Source: Melioribacteraceae bacterium
GTDB taxonomy: Bacteria; Bacteroidota; Ignavibacteria; Ignavibacteriales; Melioribacteraceae
NCBI GenBank assembly: GCA_024103215.1
Contig: JAGFIY010000158.1
Location: forward strand, 1 to 44,634
DNA: 44,634 nt
Direction: 5' to 3'
How positions within the stretch are numbered: the stretch's first letter is position 1; the number at the start of each line of letters is the position of its first letter. This document shows positions 17,499-26,078 of the stretch, in pieces. The notes below the pieces were generated by a model. That model did not search any database. It was given only the letters and a program-made list of their open reading frames with translations, and was not told the DNA's origin. The position numbers and the translations under genes were made by a program.

Positions 17499-18536
17499 TT
17501 ATTTCCTACTTTCAATTTCGGATTTAAGCTTATCAAGCTCTTTTAATTTTGCGTCGATCTCCTCGCTTTTTTTGTTGAGGACTTCAAGTTTTTGATTTAT
17601 TTCATTATCGAACTCAGCAGCATCCCAGTAACCGCGTTCTTCAAAATAAGCTTTAAATAACCAATTGTGTTTAAGGGCTTCCATGTTTTCCGAAAGTTTA
17701 AGTGCACCTTCTTTTGTTGCTTCGGTTGTTTTGATAAGATTATCCACAACCGTCATAACTGAATCGTAAGTTGAAGGATCAGACATAAATTTCCCGATTA
17801 CTCCTTCGCCGTGTCTAAAATCATCTATCAGAAAACGAATATCCGTAATAGCGTGATCGATATTTGCAGCAATATTTTTAATACCGAGATTAAGCGTATC
17901 GGTAAAATCAATTATTTGCCCGAACCATTTGTTAACAGCATATAAACTTGTGTCTGCTGTTTGAATAATCGAAACTGTTGAAGAATACAGTTCATCGTCG
18001 TTAACCAATTTTCCTACTGTTCCTTCTCCTTGATTGACCTTGAGCACAATCTCGGAAAACTCTCTTGAAATATCATCTAGATTTTTAATTACGCTGCGGG
18101 AATCTTCAACAATTTCCATAACGTTTATCGGATCTTTCGATTTGATGATTCCACCGTCTGCGATTACTTCTTTATCGTGTGAGCCAGGTGTAATTTTTAT
18201 AATTTTCTTTCCAACAAGGCCTTCTGTTTCAATCGAAGCTTCGCTGTCTAATCTTATAAATTGTCTCACATCGTTATCAATGTTCATTTTTACTTCAACT
18301 CTTCCGGTTGTATCTGCCGCCAATGAAATATCCCTTACGCTTCCGATGTTGTAACCGCTAAGCCAAACGGGAGCCCCTTTTCTCAGTCCTTCAATTGTTT
18401 GAAAGTAAGTTTTTATCTCAATGGTTTGCACGAAAAGTTTTTCTTTGTTTCCGATCAAGAAAATTGAAAGCACAATCAGCACTGTTCCCACAAAAACAAA
18501 CAAACCTAATCTGGCACCTTCAAAGTGTTTAAACAT
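17499..18536 (-). CDS. MCE/MlaD-family lipid-transport protein
   Basis: A 345-residue protein with one N-terminal membrane anchor (residues ~10-28) followed by an MCE domain (~38-115: YFQTIEGLRKGAPVWLSGYN, VGKKIIKITPG). The rest is a long helical region ending in a coiled coil (KLEVLNKKSEEIDAKLKELD). MCE proteins form periplasmic rings that shuttle phospholipids between the membranes together with an MlaE/MlaF ABC module, encoded immediately upstream here. No MlaB or MlaC gene was found in the window. Confidence 0.87.
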   Translation of the reverse strand: MFKHFEGARLGLFVFVGTVLIVLSIFLIGNKEKLFVQTIEIKTYFQTIEGLRKGAPVWLSGYNIGSVRDISLAADTTGRVEVKMNIDNDVRQFIRLDSEASIETEGLVGKKIIKITPGSHDKEVIADGGIIKSKDPINVMEIVEDSRSVIKNLDDISREFSEIVLKVNQGEGTVGKLVNDDELYSSTVSIIQTADTSLYAVNKWFGQIIDFTDTLNLGIKNIAANIDHAITDIRFLIDDFRHGEGVIGKFMSDPSTYDSVMTVVDNLIKTTEATKEGALKLSENMEALKHNWLFKAYFEERGYWDAAEFDNEINQKLEVLNKKSEEIDAKLKELDKLKSEIESRK

Positions 18537-18550
18537 TTATGTTTCTCCAA

Positions 18551-19300
18551 TTATTCATGGATAATTTCGTGACTAAAAAAGTTTCTCAAGAATCTGTCCT
18601 CGGAACTTGTCAAATTGTCTATAGTCCCTTCGAACGCCACTTTTCCGTCTCGCAGAAAAATTGCTCTATCTGCAATTATTTGAGCACATATAAGATCGTG
18701 TGTAACAACGATAGATGTCATTTCCAATTTTTTTTGAAGCGTTATAATTAACTCGCTTATTTCTTTCGATGTAATAGGATCTAGTCCGGTTGTCGGTTCG
18801 TCGTAAAGCATTAGTTCGGGATCGGTTATGATCGATCTTGCAAGCCCTATTCTTTTTCTCATCCCTCCTGAAAGTTCGCTCGGCATTTTATCTACTGCTT
18901 CTGTTAGACCAACGTGATCAAGAGTTTGTATCACTTTATCATTCAATTCACTCTGGGTATAATCAAAATGCTTTTTAAGAGGAAACTCCAAGTTTTCCCT
19001 AACGGACATCGAGTCATAAAGCGCCGCACTTTGGAATAAAAAACCAATATGTTTTCTTATTTCATTAAAATCTTTCGTTGAAATGCCTACTACATTCTTT
19101 CCGTTTATAAATATTTCACCGGAATCCGGTTCAAGCAACCCTATGATACATTTAAGCAGGACACTTTTTCCGGTACCACTTCTTCCGAATACAACTAGAT
19201 TTTCTCCACGGTCTACATTTGCCGAAACGTCTTCCAGAACAACGTTATCGTCGAAACTCTTAAAAAGATTTTTTATTTCAACTACCCTAGTGTCGGCCAT
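18551..19300 (-). CDS. MlaF-like ABC ATPase
   Basis: A 249-residue cytoplasmic ATPase from the ATG at 19300; a TTG two codons upstream is less likely. Walker A GRSGTGKS, Q-loop LFQSAALYDSMSV, signature LSGGMRKRIGLAR and Walker B LMLYDEPTTGLDP all match the MlaF/Ttg2A group, in which LFQSAALFDSM is diagnostic. It drives lipid transport with the MlaE-like permease, whose gene overlaps its start by 19 bases. Confidence 0.9.
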   Translation of the reverse strand: MADTRVVEIKNLFKSFDDNVVLEDVSANVDRGENLVVFGRSGTGKSVLLKCIIGLLEPDSGEIFINGKNVVGISTKDFNEIRKHIGFLFQSAALYDSMSVRENLEFPLKKHFDYTQSELNDKVIQTLDHVGLTEAVDKMPSELSGGMRKRIGLARSIITDPELMLYDEPTTGLDPITSKEISELIITLQKKLEMTSIVVTHDLICAQIIADRAIFLRDGKVAFEGTIDNLTSSEDRFLRNFFSHEIIHE

Positions 19301-20091
19301 AACCAAAGTGTTAGTTTTACAAGTATCATATCAAAGATTAAAATTAACAGAGAAGCAAGCACAACCGCTGTTGTTGAAGCTCTTCCAACTCCTTCGGTAC
19401 CGCCCTCAGTTGTGTAGCCTTTATAACATCCGACCACTCCAACAATATATCCGAACACAAATGTTTTTGCTATCGAAGGAATAAAATCTCCGAATTCGAG
19501 CGAAGCTAAAACGGAATTTTTAAAATATTCAAAACTCATAGTGTTATTTAAAATTATCGATAGATAAGATCCACCCAATGCTATAAAAATTACATAAATA
19601 GTAAGTATGGGAAGAATCATAGTGGTGGCGATAATTCTTGTTACGACAAGATAATTAAATGGATCAATCGCCGAGACCTCCATTGCGTCAATCTGTTCCG
19701 TAACACGCATTGAACCGAGTTCTGCACCGATCCCCGAACTTACTCTTCCCGCAAATATTAATGCTGTTATCACGGGACCAAGCTCGCGTATTACCGAAAG
19801 TGAAACTGTCGCCGGAAGAAAATCTGTCGCCCCAAATTTTTCAAGTACCGGTTCGCTCTGCATCGTAAGAACCAAGCCGATTATGAATCCTGTAACAGAA
19901 ACAATAGGAAAAGTTTTAATTCCAAGTTCGATCATATGTTTCTTTACTTGATCGATATCGTATGGGGGAATTAAAAGATTCTTAAAAAATTGAATGTTGA
20001 ATATAGTGAGCCCGGTAATCGTTGCAAAGAAATTGTAAGTTCTTTGAACAAGGTTAAGATCTCTGTGTTGTAAAATTCTTGGGACTTTCAT
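19282..20091 (-). CDS. MlaE-like ABC permease
   Basis: A 269-residue inner-membrane permease of the MlaE/YrbE family. The conserved core is visible: GLVLTMQSEPVLEKFGA, ELGPVITALIFAGRVSSGIG and AELGSMRVTEQIDAMEVSA, with C-terminal helices that include FVFGYIVGVVGCYKGYTTEG. It forms the membrane part of the lipid transporter with the following MlaF- and MlaD-like genes. Confidence 0.92.
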   Translation of the reverse strand: MKVPRILQHRDLNLVQRTYNFFATITGLTIFNIQFFKNLLIPPYDIDQVKKHMIELGIKTFPIVSVTGFIIGLVLTMQSEPVLEKFGATDFLPATVSLSVIRELGPVITALIFAGRVSSGIGAELGSMRVTEQIDAMEVSAIDPFNYLVVTRIIATTMILPILTIYVIFIALGGSYLSIILNNTMSFEYFKNSVLASLEFGDFIPSIAKTFVFGYIVGVVGCYKGYTTEGGTEGVGRASTTAVVLASLLILIFDMILVKLTLWLWPTLG

Positions 20092-20153
20092 TGATGCACG
20101 GTTTTATTATTAAATCAAAATAGTAAAACAAAATGATATTTGTTCCGAGATTT

Positions 20154-20507
20154 TCAAAAAGCATTTTCATAATGCTTAATTTTCGGTTCTTTTCCTTTTT
20201 CCAACAGAATTGCAATTACATCAAACCTGCATTCTCTATCTGTTATTTCATTCTGATAAAGATAAGCGGTACCGATTTTTCTAAGTTGTTTCTGTTTCCC
20301 GGGCGTAACCGCTAGTTCAGGCTCGCCGAAATTTAAATTCTGTCGTGTTTTTACCTCAACAAAAACAAGTGTTTTACCAGATTCGGTAATCAAATCAATT
20401 TCTCCATGACCGAAGCGGTAATTCTGCGCAATTATATTATGACTTTTCCTAACAAGGTATTCCTTGGCAATTTCCTCGCCAAGTTTACCAATTTCTGATT
20501 TTGACAT
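20154..20507 (-). CDS. YraN/UPF0102 family nuclease-fold protein
   Basis: A 117-residue protein with a PD-(D/E)XK-type core: YRFGHGEIDLI, then LVFVEVKTRQN, where Glu/Asp and Lys match the endonuclease-like active site of the family. YraN proteins are widespread and sometimes coded near ribosome or lipid genes, but their function is not settled. It lies between an M24 peptidase gene (18 bases upstream) and the Mla-type genes. Confidence 0.88.
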   Translation of the reverse strand: MSKSEIGKLGEEIAKEYLVRKSHNIIAQNYRFGHGEIDLITESGKTLVFVEVKTRQNLNFGEPELAVTPGKQKQLRKIGTAYLYQNEITDRECRFDVIAILLEKGKEPKIKHYENAF

Positions 20508-20525
20508 CGGTACGCTATTATCAAA

Positions 20526-21719
20526 TTATCCTTTTATTAAAATAATTTCTTTTTGAGGAGGCGATATGAATTCGCAACCGTCTTTTGTAACAACCACTTT
20601 TTCTTCGATCGTTGCTATTCCGAATCCCTGGATCGGCAACCTCGGTTCAATTGTGAATACATTTCCAACTTCAATAGGGATGTAAGGAAGTTTACCGTAT
20701 CTTTCCCACCGCGGCGCAAGCAAACCACCGCCGTCGTGAGCTGCTCTTCCGACCTGGTGTCCGAGTGCATGCGGATATTCCGGGTAGCCATTTTCAACAA
20801 TATGGTTTCTTGCAATATCGTCGATTGTGCATCCTTGTACTCCCGGTTTAATTGCCTCCGCCGATTTTTGTATCGAATCGACTATAACCTGAAATCCTTT
20901 TTGAACCTCTGCGGGCGCTGTTTTTTCTCCGTCTTTGAGAACATACCAAGTCCGTTGCAGATCGGAACAATATCCTTTATAGTTTATTCCGAAATCCATA
21001 TTAATAACGTGTCCCTTTTCAATTTTTTTATCCGTAGGACCGGAGTGAGCGCCTGCAGTATCGGGACCGGTAAAAACAGCGGGGCAGTGTTCTTCATCCC
21101 AAGCCAATCCGAATCCTCTTTCTTTAACTATTGATTTAACAAATTCTGCAACCTCTTTTTCGGTTTTTCCAACTTTTATGAAATCAGTTACTTCATCAAA
21201 TATTTTAAGTGTTTCTACAATTGCTGTTTTCATAAGATCAATTTCGGTTGCTGATTTTCTTCCGCGCAATGCTGCAATAATATCCTCGGATGAAACCAAG
21301 CGATCTTTGTAAGGAGTATCTTTTAGATGATCCATTAATTCAAGATACATTCCGTGAGTAAGTCCGTCAGCTAAGGCTGAGTTAAGAGAGTAGTTAACGG
21401 CAATGGTTTTGGGGTCATAACTTTTAAGAACCTTAAGTAAATCCTCTTTAATGGATTTTAAGTAGCTTACAATATTTTTGAAAGTTCCCACAATTTTCAT
21501 GTTTGCTTCTTCAAGTGAACCGATGATTGCTGTTGTATCTCCGTTTTTTGTAATAATAAAAGCCGAAGACCAAGTTGCACCTGTTCCGGCAATCATATCC
21601 ATCATCGGATCTTTCATGCTTCCTGTTTCCCGTACAAAAGTAAGCCACATATCAATATCTTTTTCGTTAAGAATTTGAACGGCTTGTTTCTGCTTTTCAA
21701 GTATCATTTCCTTTGACAT
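20526..21719 (-). CDS. M24-family metallopeptidase (Xaa-Pro aminopeptidase-like)
   Basis: A 397-residue two-domain protein. The N-terminal creatinase-like domain spans ~1-150 and the pita-bread catalytic domain ~160-397. All five dinuclear metal ligands are visible: Asp242 (NMDFG), Asp253 (CSDLQRTW), His321 (HALGHQVG), Glu358 (FTIEPRL) and Glu372 (ATIEEKV). It removes N-terminal residues next to proline from peptides and is probably cytosolic since no signal peptide is present. It follows the small zinc-ribbon gene by 24 bases. Confidence 0.9.
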   Translation of the reverse strand: MSKEMILEKQKQAVQILNEKDIDMWLTFVRETGSMKDPMMDMIAGTGATWSSAFIITKNGDTTAIIGSLEEANMKIVGTFKNIVSYLKSIKEDLLKVLKSYDPKTIAVNYSLNSALADGLTHGMYLELMDHLKDTPYKDRLVSSEDIIAALRGRKSATEIDLMKTAIVETLKIFDEVTDFIKVGKTEKEVAEFVKSIVKERGFGLAWDEEHCPAVFTGPDTAGAHSGPTDKKIEKGHVINMDFGINYKGYCSDLQRTWYVLKDGEKTAPAEVQKGFQVIVDSIQKSAEAIKPGVQGCTIDDIARNHIVENGYPEYPHALGHQVGRAAHDGGGLLAPRWERYGKLPYIPIEVGNVFTIEPRLPIQGFGIATIEEKVVVTKDGCEFISPPQKEIILIKG

Positions 21720-21743
21720 TTAATTCTCCCTTTTATGATTTAT

Positions 21744-21953
21744 TTATCGTCCAACAAATTTTCTCAGTTCTTTCTCTTCCGTTATTTCTTTGAAGATTGT
21801 TCCACATTCTTTGCATTGATAAATTACTTTTATAGGTTTTGCACTGATTCCGATTCCATAAAGAAACCATCCGAATTTTGAATAGAAACTTTTACGCTCC
21901 ACCAGGTAATCGTCAATTTTATAACCGCATTTACAAGTTTTTTCTGTTTCCAT
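21744..21953 (-). CDS. Small zinc-ribbon protein, unknown function
   Basis: A 69-residue protein with two cysteine knuckles, CKCGY near the N-terminus and CKECGTIF near residue 46-53, which should bind one zinc. The middle (KFGWFLYGIGISAKPIKVIY) is mildly hydrophobic but not clearly a membrane helix. I do not recognise a named family. It is first of a run of same-strand genes leading into the M24 peptidase, YraN and Mla-type genes. Confidence 0.65.
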   Translation of the reverse strand: METEKTCKCGYKIDDYLVERKSFYSKFGWFLYGIGISAKPIKVIYQCKECGTIFKEITEEKELRKFVGR

Positions 21954-22070
21954 ATTTCAAGATGATAAATGAATCTTAAAAATAAAAATAATCTCTTTCT
22001 TTAGTAAGATTTTAAGATATGTTGTATATTTTGACCCGGTATTTTTCTAACGATTAATCAAACATTCAGT

Positions 22071-22907
22071 ATGACAAAAATAAAAACAGCTATAATTGAT
22101 TTATATAATAACGAAGAAAATCAAGGTATGAGATGCATCCAAGATATTCTTCATCGGACCAGGTTATCTCACAACGACATTGATTTTGAGTTTGATATTT
22201 TCGATGCGCGCTACAGAAATGAAATTCCCACTTCTTCTTATGATATTTTTATTTCATCCGGAGGTCCGGGCAGTCCTTTTGAAGGAGAAGGAAGCGATTG
22301 GGAGCGGAGATATTTCAAATTGATGGATTCGATCGTATCAAACAATTTGAACAAAGGAAATTCGAAGAAACATGTTTTTTTCATCTGTCATTCATTTCAA
22401 ATTATGGCTCGTTACTTTGGTTTTGCTGAGGTAAACAAACGAAATTCATATTCGTTTGGAATTTATCCCGTTCACAAAACACAAGAAGGTGAAGAAGAAA
22501 TTCTTTTTGAAACACTGTCAAATCCTTTTTATGCAGCAGATTTTAGAGAGTATCAAGTTGTAGAACCGAACCAAAGATTAATTGATGAATTGAACATCAA
22601 AATAACCGCTTTGGAAAAAGAACGTCCTCACGTTGAGTTTGAACGTGCGATTATGGCTGCGAGAATTTCCGATGAAATTGTCGGGACACAGTTTCACCCG
22701 GAAGCAGATGCTGAGAGCATGTATTACCATTTTCAAAAACCGGAAAGGAAGGAACAAGTTGTAAGCAAATATGGTGAAGAAAAATATTTAAATATGATCT
22801 CTCTCCTCGAAGATTCCGGAACAATCGTAAAAACTCAAAGTGCGGTTTTACCTAAGTTTTTAACTAACGCGATTGACTCTCTAAGACCTGAATTAAAAAC
22901 CACATAA
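22071..22907 (+). CDS. Class I glutamine amidotransferase-like protein
   Basis: A 278-residue protein with the triad of class I amidotransferases: nucleophile Cys106 in FFICHSFQ, His209 and Glu211 in GTQFHPEAD. Upstream the conserved SSGGPGSP (62-69) forms the oxyanion region. It resembles the glutaminase domain of GMP synthase, but no synthase domain is attached and no obvious acceptor enzyme is adjacent, so the reaction is unknown. It is divergent from the zinc-ribbon gene and precedes a TauE-type permease gene by about 60 bases. Confidence 0.82.
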   Translation: MTKIKTAIIDLYNNEENQGMRCIQDILHRTRLSHNDIDFEFDIFDARYRNEIPTSSYDIFISSGGPGSPFEGEGSDWERRYFKLMDSIVSNNLNKGNSKKHVFFICHSFQIMARYFGFAEVNKRNSYSFGIYPVHKTQEGEEEILFETLSNPFYAADFREYQVVEPNQRLIDELNIKITALEKERPHVEFERAIMAARISDEIVGTQFHPEADAESMYYHFQKPERKEQVVSKYGEEKYLNMISLLEDSGTIVKTQSAVLPKFLTNAIDSLRPELKTT

Positions 22908-22966
22908 CTTTTCGTTTGGGTAAATAAAACAAGTATGGATATATTTGTTTGTCAATTTAATTGCTG

Positions 22967-23713
22967 ATGAACGAGTTTTATCAAATACTACTTTTGTTCG
23001 CCGTGGGCTCTGTTACCGGAATTATTAACGTGATCGCCGGAGGCGGGTCATCTCTTTCTCTGCCGGTTCTAATTTTTTTAGGTCTTGATCCTTCCACCGC
23101 AAACGGTACGAACCGTGTTGGAATATTAACCCAAAGTATCTCTGCAGTAAAATCGTTTAAGGACGAAAATCATTTTGAATTAATGCAAAGTCTAAAAATT
23201 TCGCTACTCACACTTCCCGGTGCAATTCTCGGTGCGATTGCAGCAGTTAAAATTGACGACGCACTTTTTCAAAAAATACTTGGCTTTGTTTTAATTCTCG
23301 TTGCACTTTCAATGGTTTTCCCGAAAATAAATATCACGGATTCCGTCTCATCGGAAAAATTGGACTGGAAAATTACGATCGCAATGCTGTTTGTCGGATT
23401 TTATGGCGGCTTTATTCAAGTGGGAGTCGGATTTGTAATTATGGCAGCACTTCATTATTTGATGAAACTGACCTTGGTCAAAGTAAATATGCACAAAGTG
23501 TTTGTGACGTTGGTGTTCACAATTCCCGCATTGATAATTTTTATTGTTGCTTCCAAAATCAATTGGTTTTTAGGATTGAGTTTAGCTACAGGCAACGCTT
23601 TCGGCGGTTGGTGGGCTGCCAAACTAACCGTGAAAAAAGGAGATAAACTAATTAAGTTTGTTCTCGTGCTCGTTGTGATTTTTATGGCTTTGAAGCTTTT
23701 GAATTTATTTTAA
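22967..23713 (+). CDS. TauE/SafE-family permease
   Basis: A 248-residue membrane protein with about eight helices and the two family repeats: GIINVIAGGGSSLSLPVLIF with NGTNRVGIL in the first, and GFYGGFIQVGVGFVIMAALH in the second. TauE/SafE proteins export sulfite or other sulfur-containing anions; the substrate here is not defined. The ATG at 22967 is preferred to the TTG at 22961. Its stop interlocks with that of sua5 on the other strand. Confidence 0.87.
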   Translation: MNEFYQILLLFAVGSVTGIINVIAGGGSSLSLPVLIFLGLDPSTANGTNRVGILTQSISAVKSFKDENHFELMQSLKISLLTLPGAILGAIAAVKIDDALFQKILGFVLILVALSMVFPKINITDSVSSEKLDWKITIAMLFVGFYGGFIQVGVGFVIMAALHYLMKLTLVKVNMHKVFVTLVFTIPALIIFIVASKINWFLGLSLATGNAFGGWWAAKLTVKKGDKLIKFVLVLVVIFMALKLLNLF

Positions 23714-24681
23714 GTGCGGAAATTACTTACACCTTTTTCAAGTCTGTCCATTATTGCCTGCCACAGACCGGAATCATCTATTCTTTCACATAGAATCATA
23801 TCAATATCTTCGTGCTCAAATTCGTGAAGAAAAATAAATAAATTCGCCGCAGCCTCATGCGGATCTGAATTTTTGCTTAAAATTTTTGCAGAAGTAAAGT
23901 TGTAATCTGTGGTTATCCCGGTTTTAAATAATCCGCCCAGTTTTTTGCCTGATAGATCTTTTTCCCCTAATTCGTCGATAAACATCATCGGTTTGCTTGG
24001 GGAGTAGTGAGTTTTTAATTGTCCGGGAGCGTTGGGATTCTCCTCGCTTATTTTTTGCTCTATTTTTTCGCCAACAATTGCTTCAACTTCCTCGACGGGA
24101 ATTCCTCCATGTCGAAGAAGAAAAACCTTTTCGTCGGTAAGTTCAATTATTGTTGATTCAACACCTACTTCGCTCGGTCCGTCGTCCAAAATAATTTCGA
24201 TTCGATTTCCCAGTTGATCTTCTACGTGACCCGCTGTTGTTGGACTTAGTCGCCCGAAAATATTTGCGCTTGGGGCTGCGATTGGGTTGCCAAGTTTTTG
24301 AATCAGTTCAAGTGCAACTCTGTTTGATGGCATCCTAACCGCAACAGTTTGATGACCTGCAGTTACAATATCCGGAACAATTTTTTTCTTTGGAATAACG
24401 ACGGTTAATGGTCCCGGCCAAAACGAGTTGATGATTTTTTCAAAAAATGGATTTATACAGTCTGCCACTAATTTTAACTGTTCAATAGAGTTAATGTGAA
24501 GAATAAGGGGGTTAAATTCAGGTCGTTCTTTTATTGCAAAAACTTTCGCAACAGCTTGCGGGTTGAAAGCATCCGCACCAAGTCCGTAAACTGTCTCTGT
24601 AGGAAATGCAACAATATTGCCGCTTCTTAAACTTTCCGCCGCTTTAAGTATGTTCTCGCTTGTAGCTCTTAAAATTCCCAT
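23710..24681 (-). CDS. Threonylcarbamoyl-AMP synthase, Sua5 type
   Basis: A 323-residue enzyme making L-threonylcarbamoyl-AMP from threonine, bicarbonate and ATP, the first step of tRNA t6A modification. The YrdC domain fills residues 1-~210 (GNIVAFPTETVYGLGADAF, KERPEFNPLILHI, VAVRMPSN, AAPSANIFGRLSPTTA). A Sua5 C-terminal domain follows (~220-323) after the NAPGQLKTHYSPSKP linker, which caps the active site. The start is the ATG at 24681. Confidence 0.92.
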   Translation of the reverse strand: MGILRATSENILKAAESLRSGNIVAFPTETVYGLGADAFNPQAVAKVFAIKERPEFNPLILHINSIEQLKLVADCINPFFEKIINSFWPGPLTVVIPKKKIVPDIVTAGHQTVAVRMPSNRVALELIQKLGNPIAAPSANIFGRLSPTTAGHVEDQLGNRIEIILDDGPSEVGVESTIIELTDEKVFLLRHGGIPVEEVEAIVGEKIEQKISEENPNAPGQLKTHYSPSKPMMFIDELGEKDLSGKKLGGLFKTGITTDYNFTSAKILSKNSDPHEAAANLFIFLHEFEHEDIDMILCERIDDSGLWQAIMDRLEKGVSNFRT

Positions 24682-24785
24682 CAAATAAATATTTTTTTTG
24701 TGAAATGAATAATAATATAATTTTAACTTGATTGTAAGTTTTTTTGGAGTTTATCATATTAAGAGTGTTAAAATAAAAGAAAAAA

Positions 24786-26072
24786 ATGCCACAAAATTTC
24801 GAAATACTTCTCCAAAATGAGATTTTAAAAAACGAACGAACACGCGCTACAATTCTTGCAATAATCGGGATCATTGTTTTTGTGTTTTTTTTGTCGGTAA
24901 TTTTTCTCTCTAAGGACCTAATCAAAACTTCGTTCGGCGATTTGAATAACATTTACATAATAACGGGTATTATGCTTTTCTTTGTTATAAGAGAGGCTGC
25001 TTTACGATTTGTTTTGGAGAAAAGAAGTCATCAAACGATTTTGTTCAAGAGAAAAATTTATAGAATCTTGAACACAATTTTGGAAGTGAGCATTATTTCG
25101 TCGATATTCTTTTTTGTAATACTTAATTCAAAATCATTCTTCATTTTTGATTCACCGATTGTTTTTCTTTATTTCCCGTTAATAATTCTATCGATACTTA
25201 GTTTGGAATTTTCCATTTCATTGATAACAGGAATTACTGCAGGGGCTGAGTTCTTTCTGATCGCACTACTCTTTACTGTCATTGATGGTTATGAGGCTAC
25301 AAACGTTTTTAACGAACTTCCGCAGCTATTTCTGGGGAAAGCTATGTTTTTTGTGCTTTCGGGAATTTTAGCGGGATATTCAGCAAATCTGCTTAAGAAC
25401 CGAATTTTGAACTCGCTCAAGGTGGCACAGGAAAAATTGAGAATTCAAAATATGTTTGGTCAGCAAGTTTCGCAGGAAATAGTCGAAGCATTACTCGAAA
25501 GTAAGGGCGAAGTAAAAAGCGAAAGAAAATTTGCGTGTGTCATGTTTTTGGATATCCGCGGATTTACACCATTTGTGGAATCGAAACAACCGGAGGAAAT
25601 AATTGATTTCCAAAACGAAATTTTCGGATTCATGATCGAAACAATTATCCGGAACAAAGGAATAATAAATCAATTTTTAGGCGACGGTTATATGGCAACA
25701 TTCGGTGTTCCTTTTTCTTCAGGAAACGATACTGAAAATGCAGTGAAAACATCACTGAAAATTCTTGAACAGTTGAAACAGAAAATTAAAAACAAAGAAA
25801 TCCCCGAAACAAAAATTGGCATAGGATTGCATGCAGGACAGATTGTTGCCGGAAATGTGGGCACCGAAAAACGAAAGCAATATTCGGTTTCAGGCAATCC
25901 GGTTATTATTGCTGCACGCATTGAAAATCTAAACAAAGAATTCGGTTCGCAAATTCTTATTTCAGACGAAGTGCTTGAAAGATTGGACAAAGAAAAATAT
26001 CCTTACGAAACCATTGGTCCGGTAAAAATTAAAGGAAGAGAAGAACCAGTAATTATTCATAAGCTTGCGTAA
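24786..26072 (+). CDS. Membrane-bound class III adenylate/guanylate cyclase-like protein
   Basis: A 428-residue protein with about six hydrophobic helices (residues ~22-42, 55-72, 97-114, 122-140, 145-166, 183-203), a short coiled linker and a C-terminal class III cyclase domain (~245-428). The two metal aspartates are present: Asp256 (FLDIRGFTPF) and Asp300 (FLGDGYMATFG). The position of the purine-selecting Lys is Gln296, that of the second purine-contacting Asp is Asn371 (SGNPVIIAAR), and the transition-state Asn is Ile374, while Arg378 is kept. It may therefore use another substrate, need a partner, or act as a non-catalytic sensor. It is 6 bases from the HisN-like gene. Confidence 0.85.
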   Translation: MPQNFEILLQNEILKNERTRATILAIIGIIVFVFFLSVIFLSKDLIKTSFGDLNNIYIITGIMLFFVIREAALRFVLEKRSHQTILFKRKIYRILNTILEVSIISSIFFFVILNSKSFFIFDSPIVFLYFPLIILSILSLEFSISLITGITAGAEFFLIALLFTVIDGYEATNVFNELPQLFLGKAMFFVLSGILAGYSANLLKNRILNSLKVAQEKLRIQNMFGQQVSQEIVEALLESKGEVKSERKFACVMFLDIRGFTPFVESKQPEEIIDFQNEIFGFMIETIIRNKGIINQFLGDGYMATFGVPFSSGNDTENAVKTSLKILEQLKQKIKNKEIPETKIGIGLHAGQIVAGNVGTEKRKQYSVSGNPVIIAARIENLNKEFGSQILISDEVLERLDKEKYPYETIGPVKIKGREEPVIIHKLA

Positions 26073-26078
26073 TTATAA

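Noticed and set aside
20553..21134. A 193-codon plus-strand open frame inside the M24 peptidase region
   Set aside because: It is antisense to a peptidase with all metal ligands intact and its translation is cysteine- and phenylalanine-rich with no family likeness.
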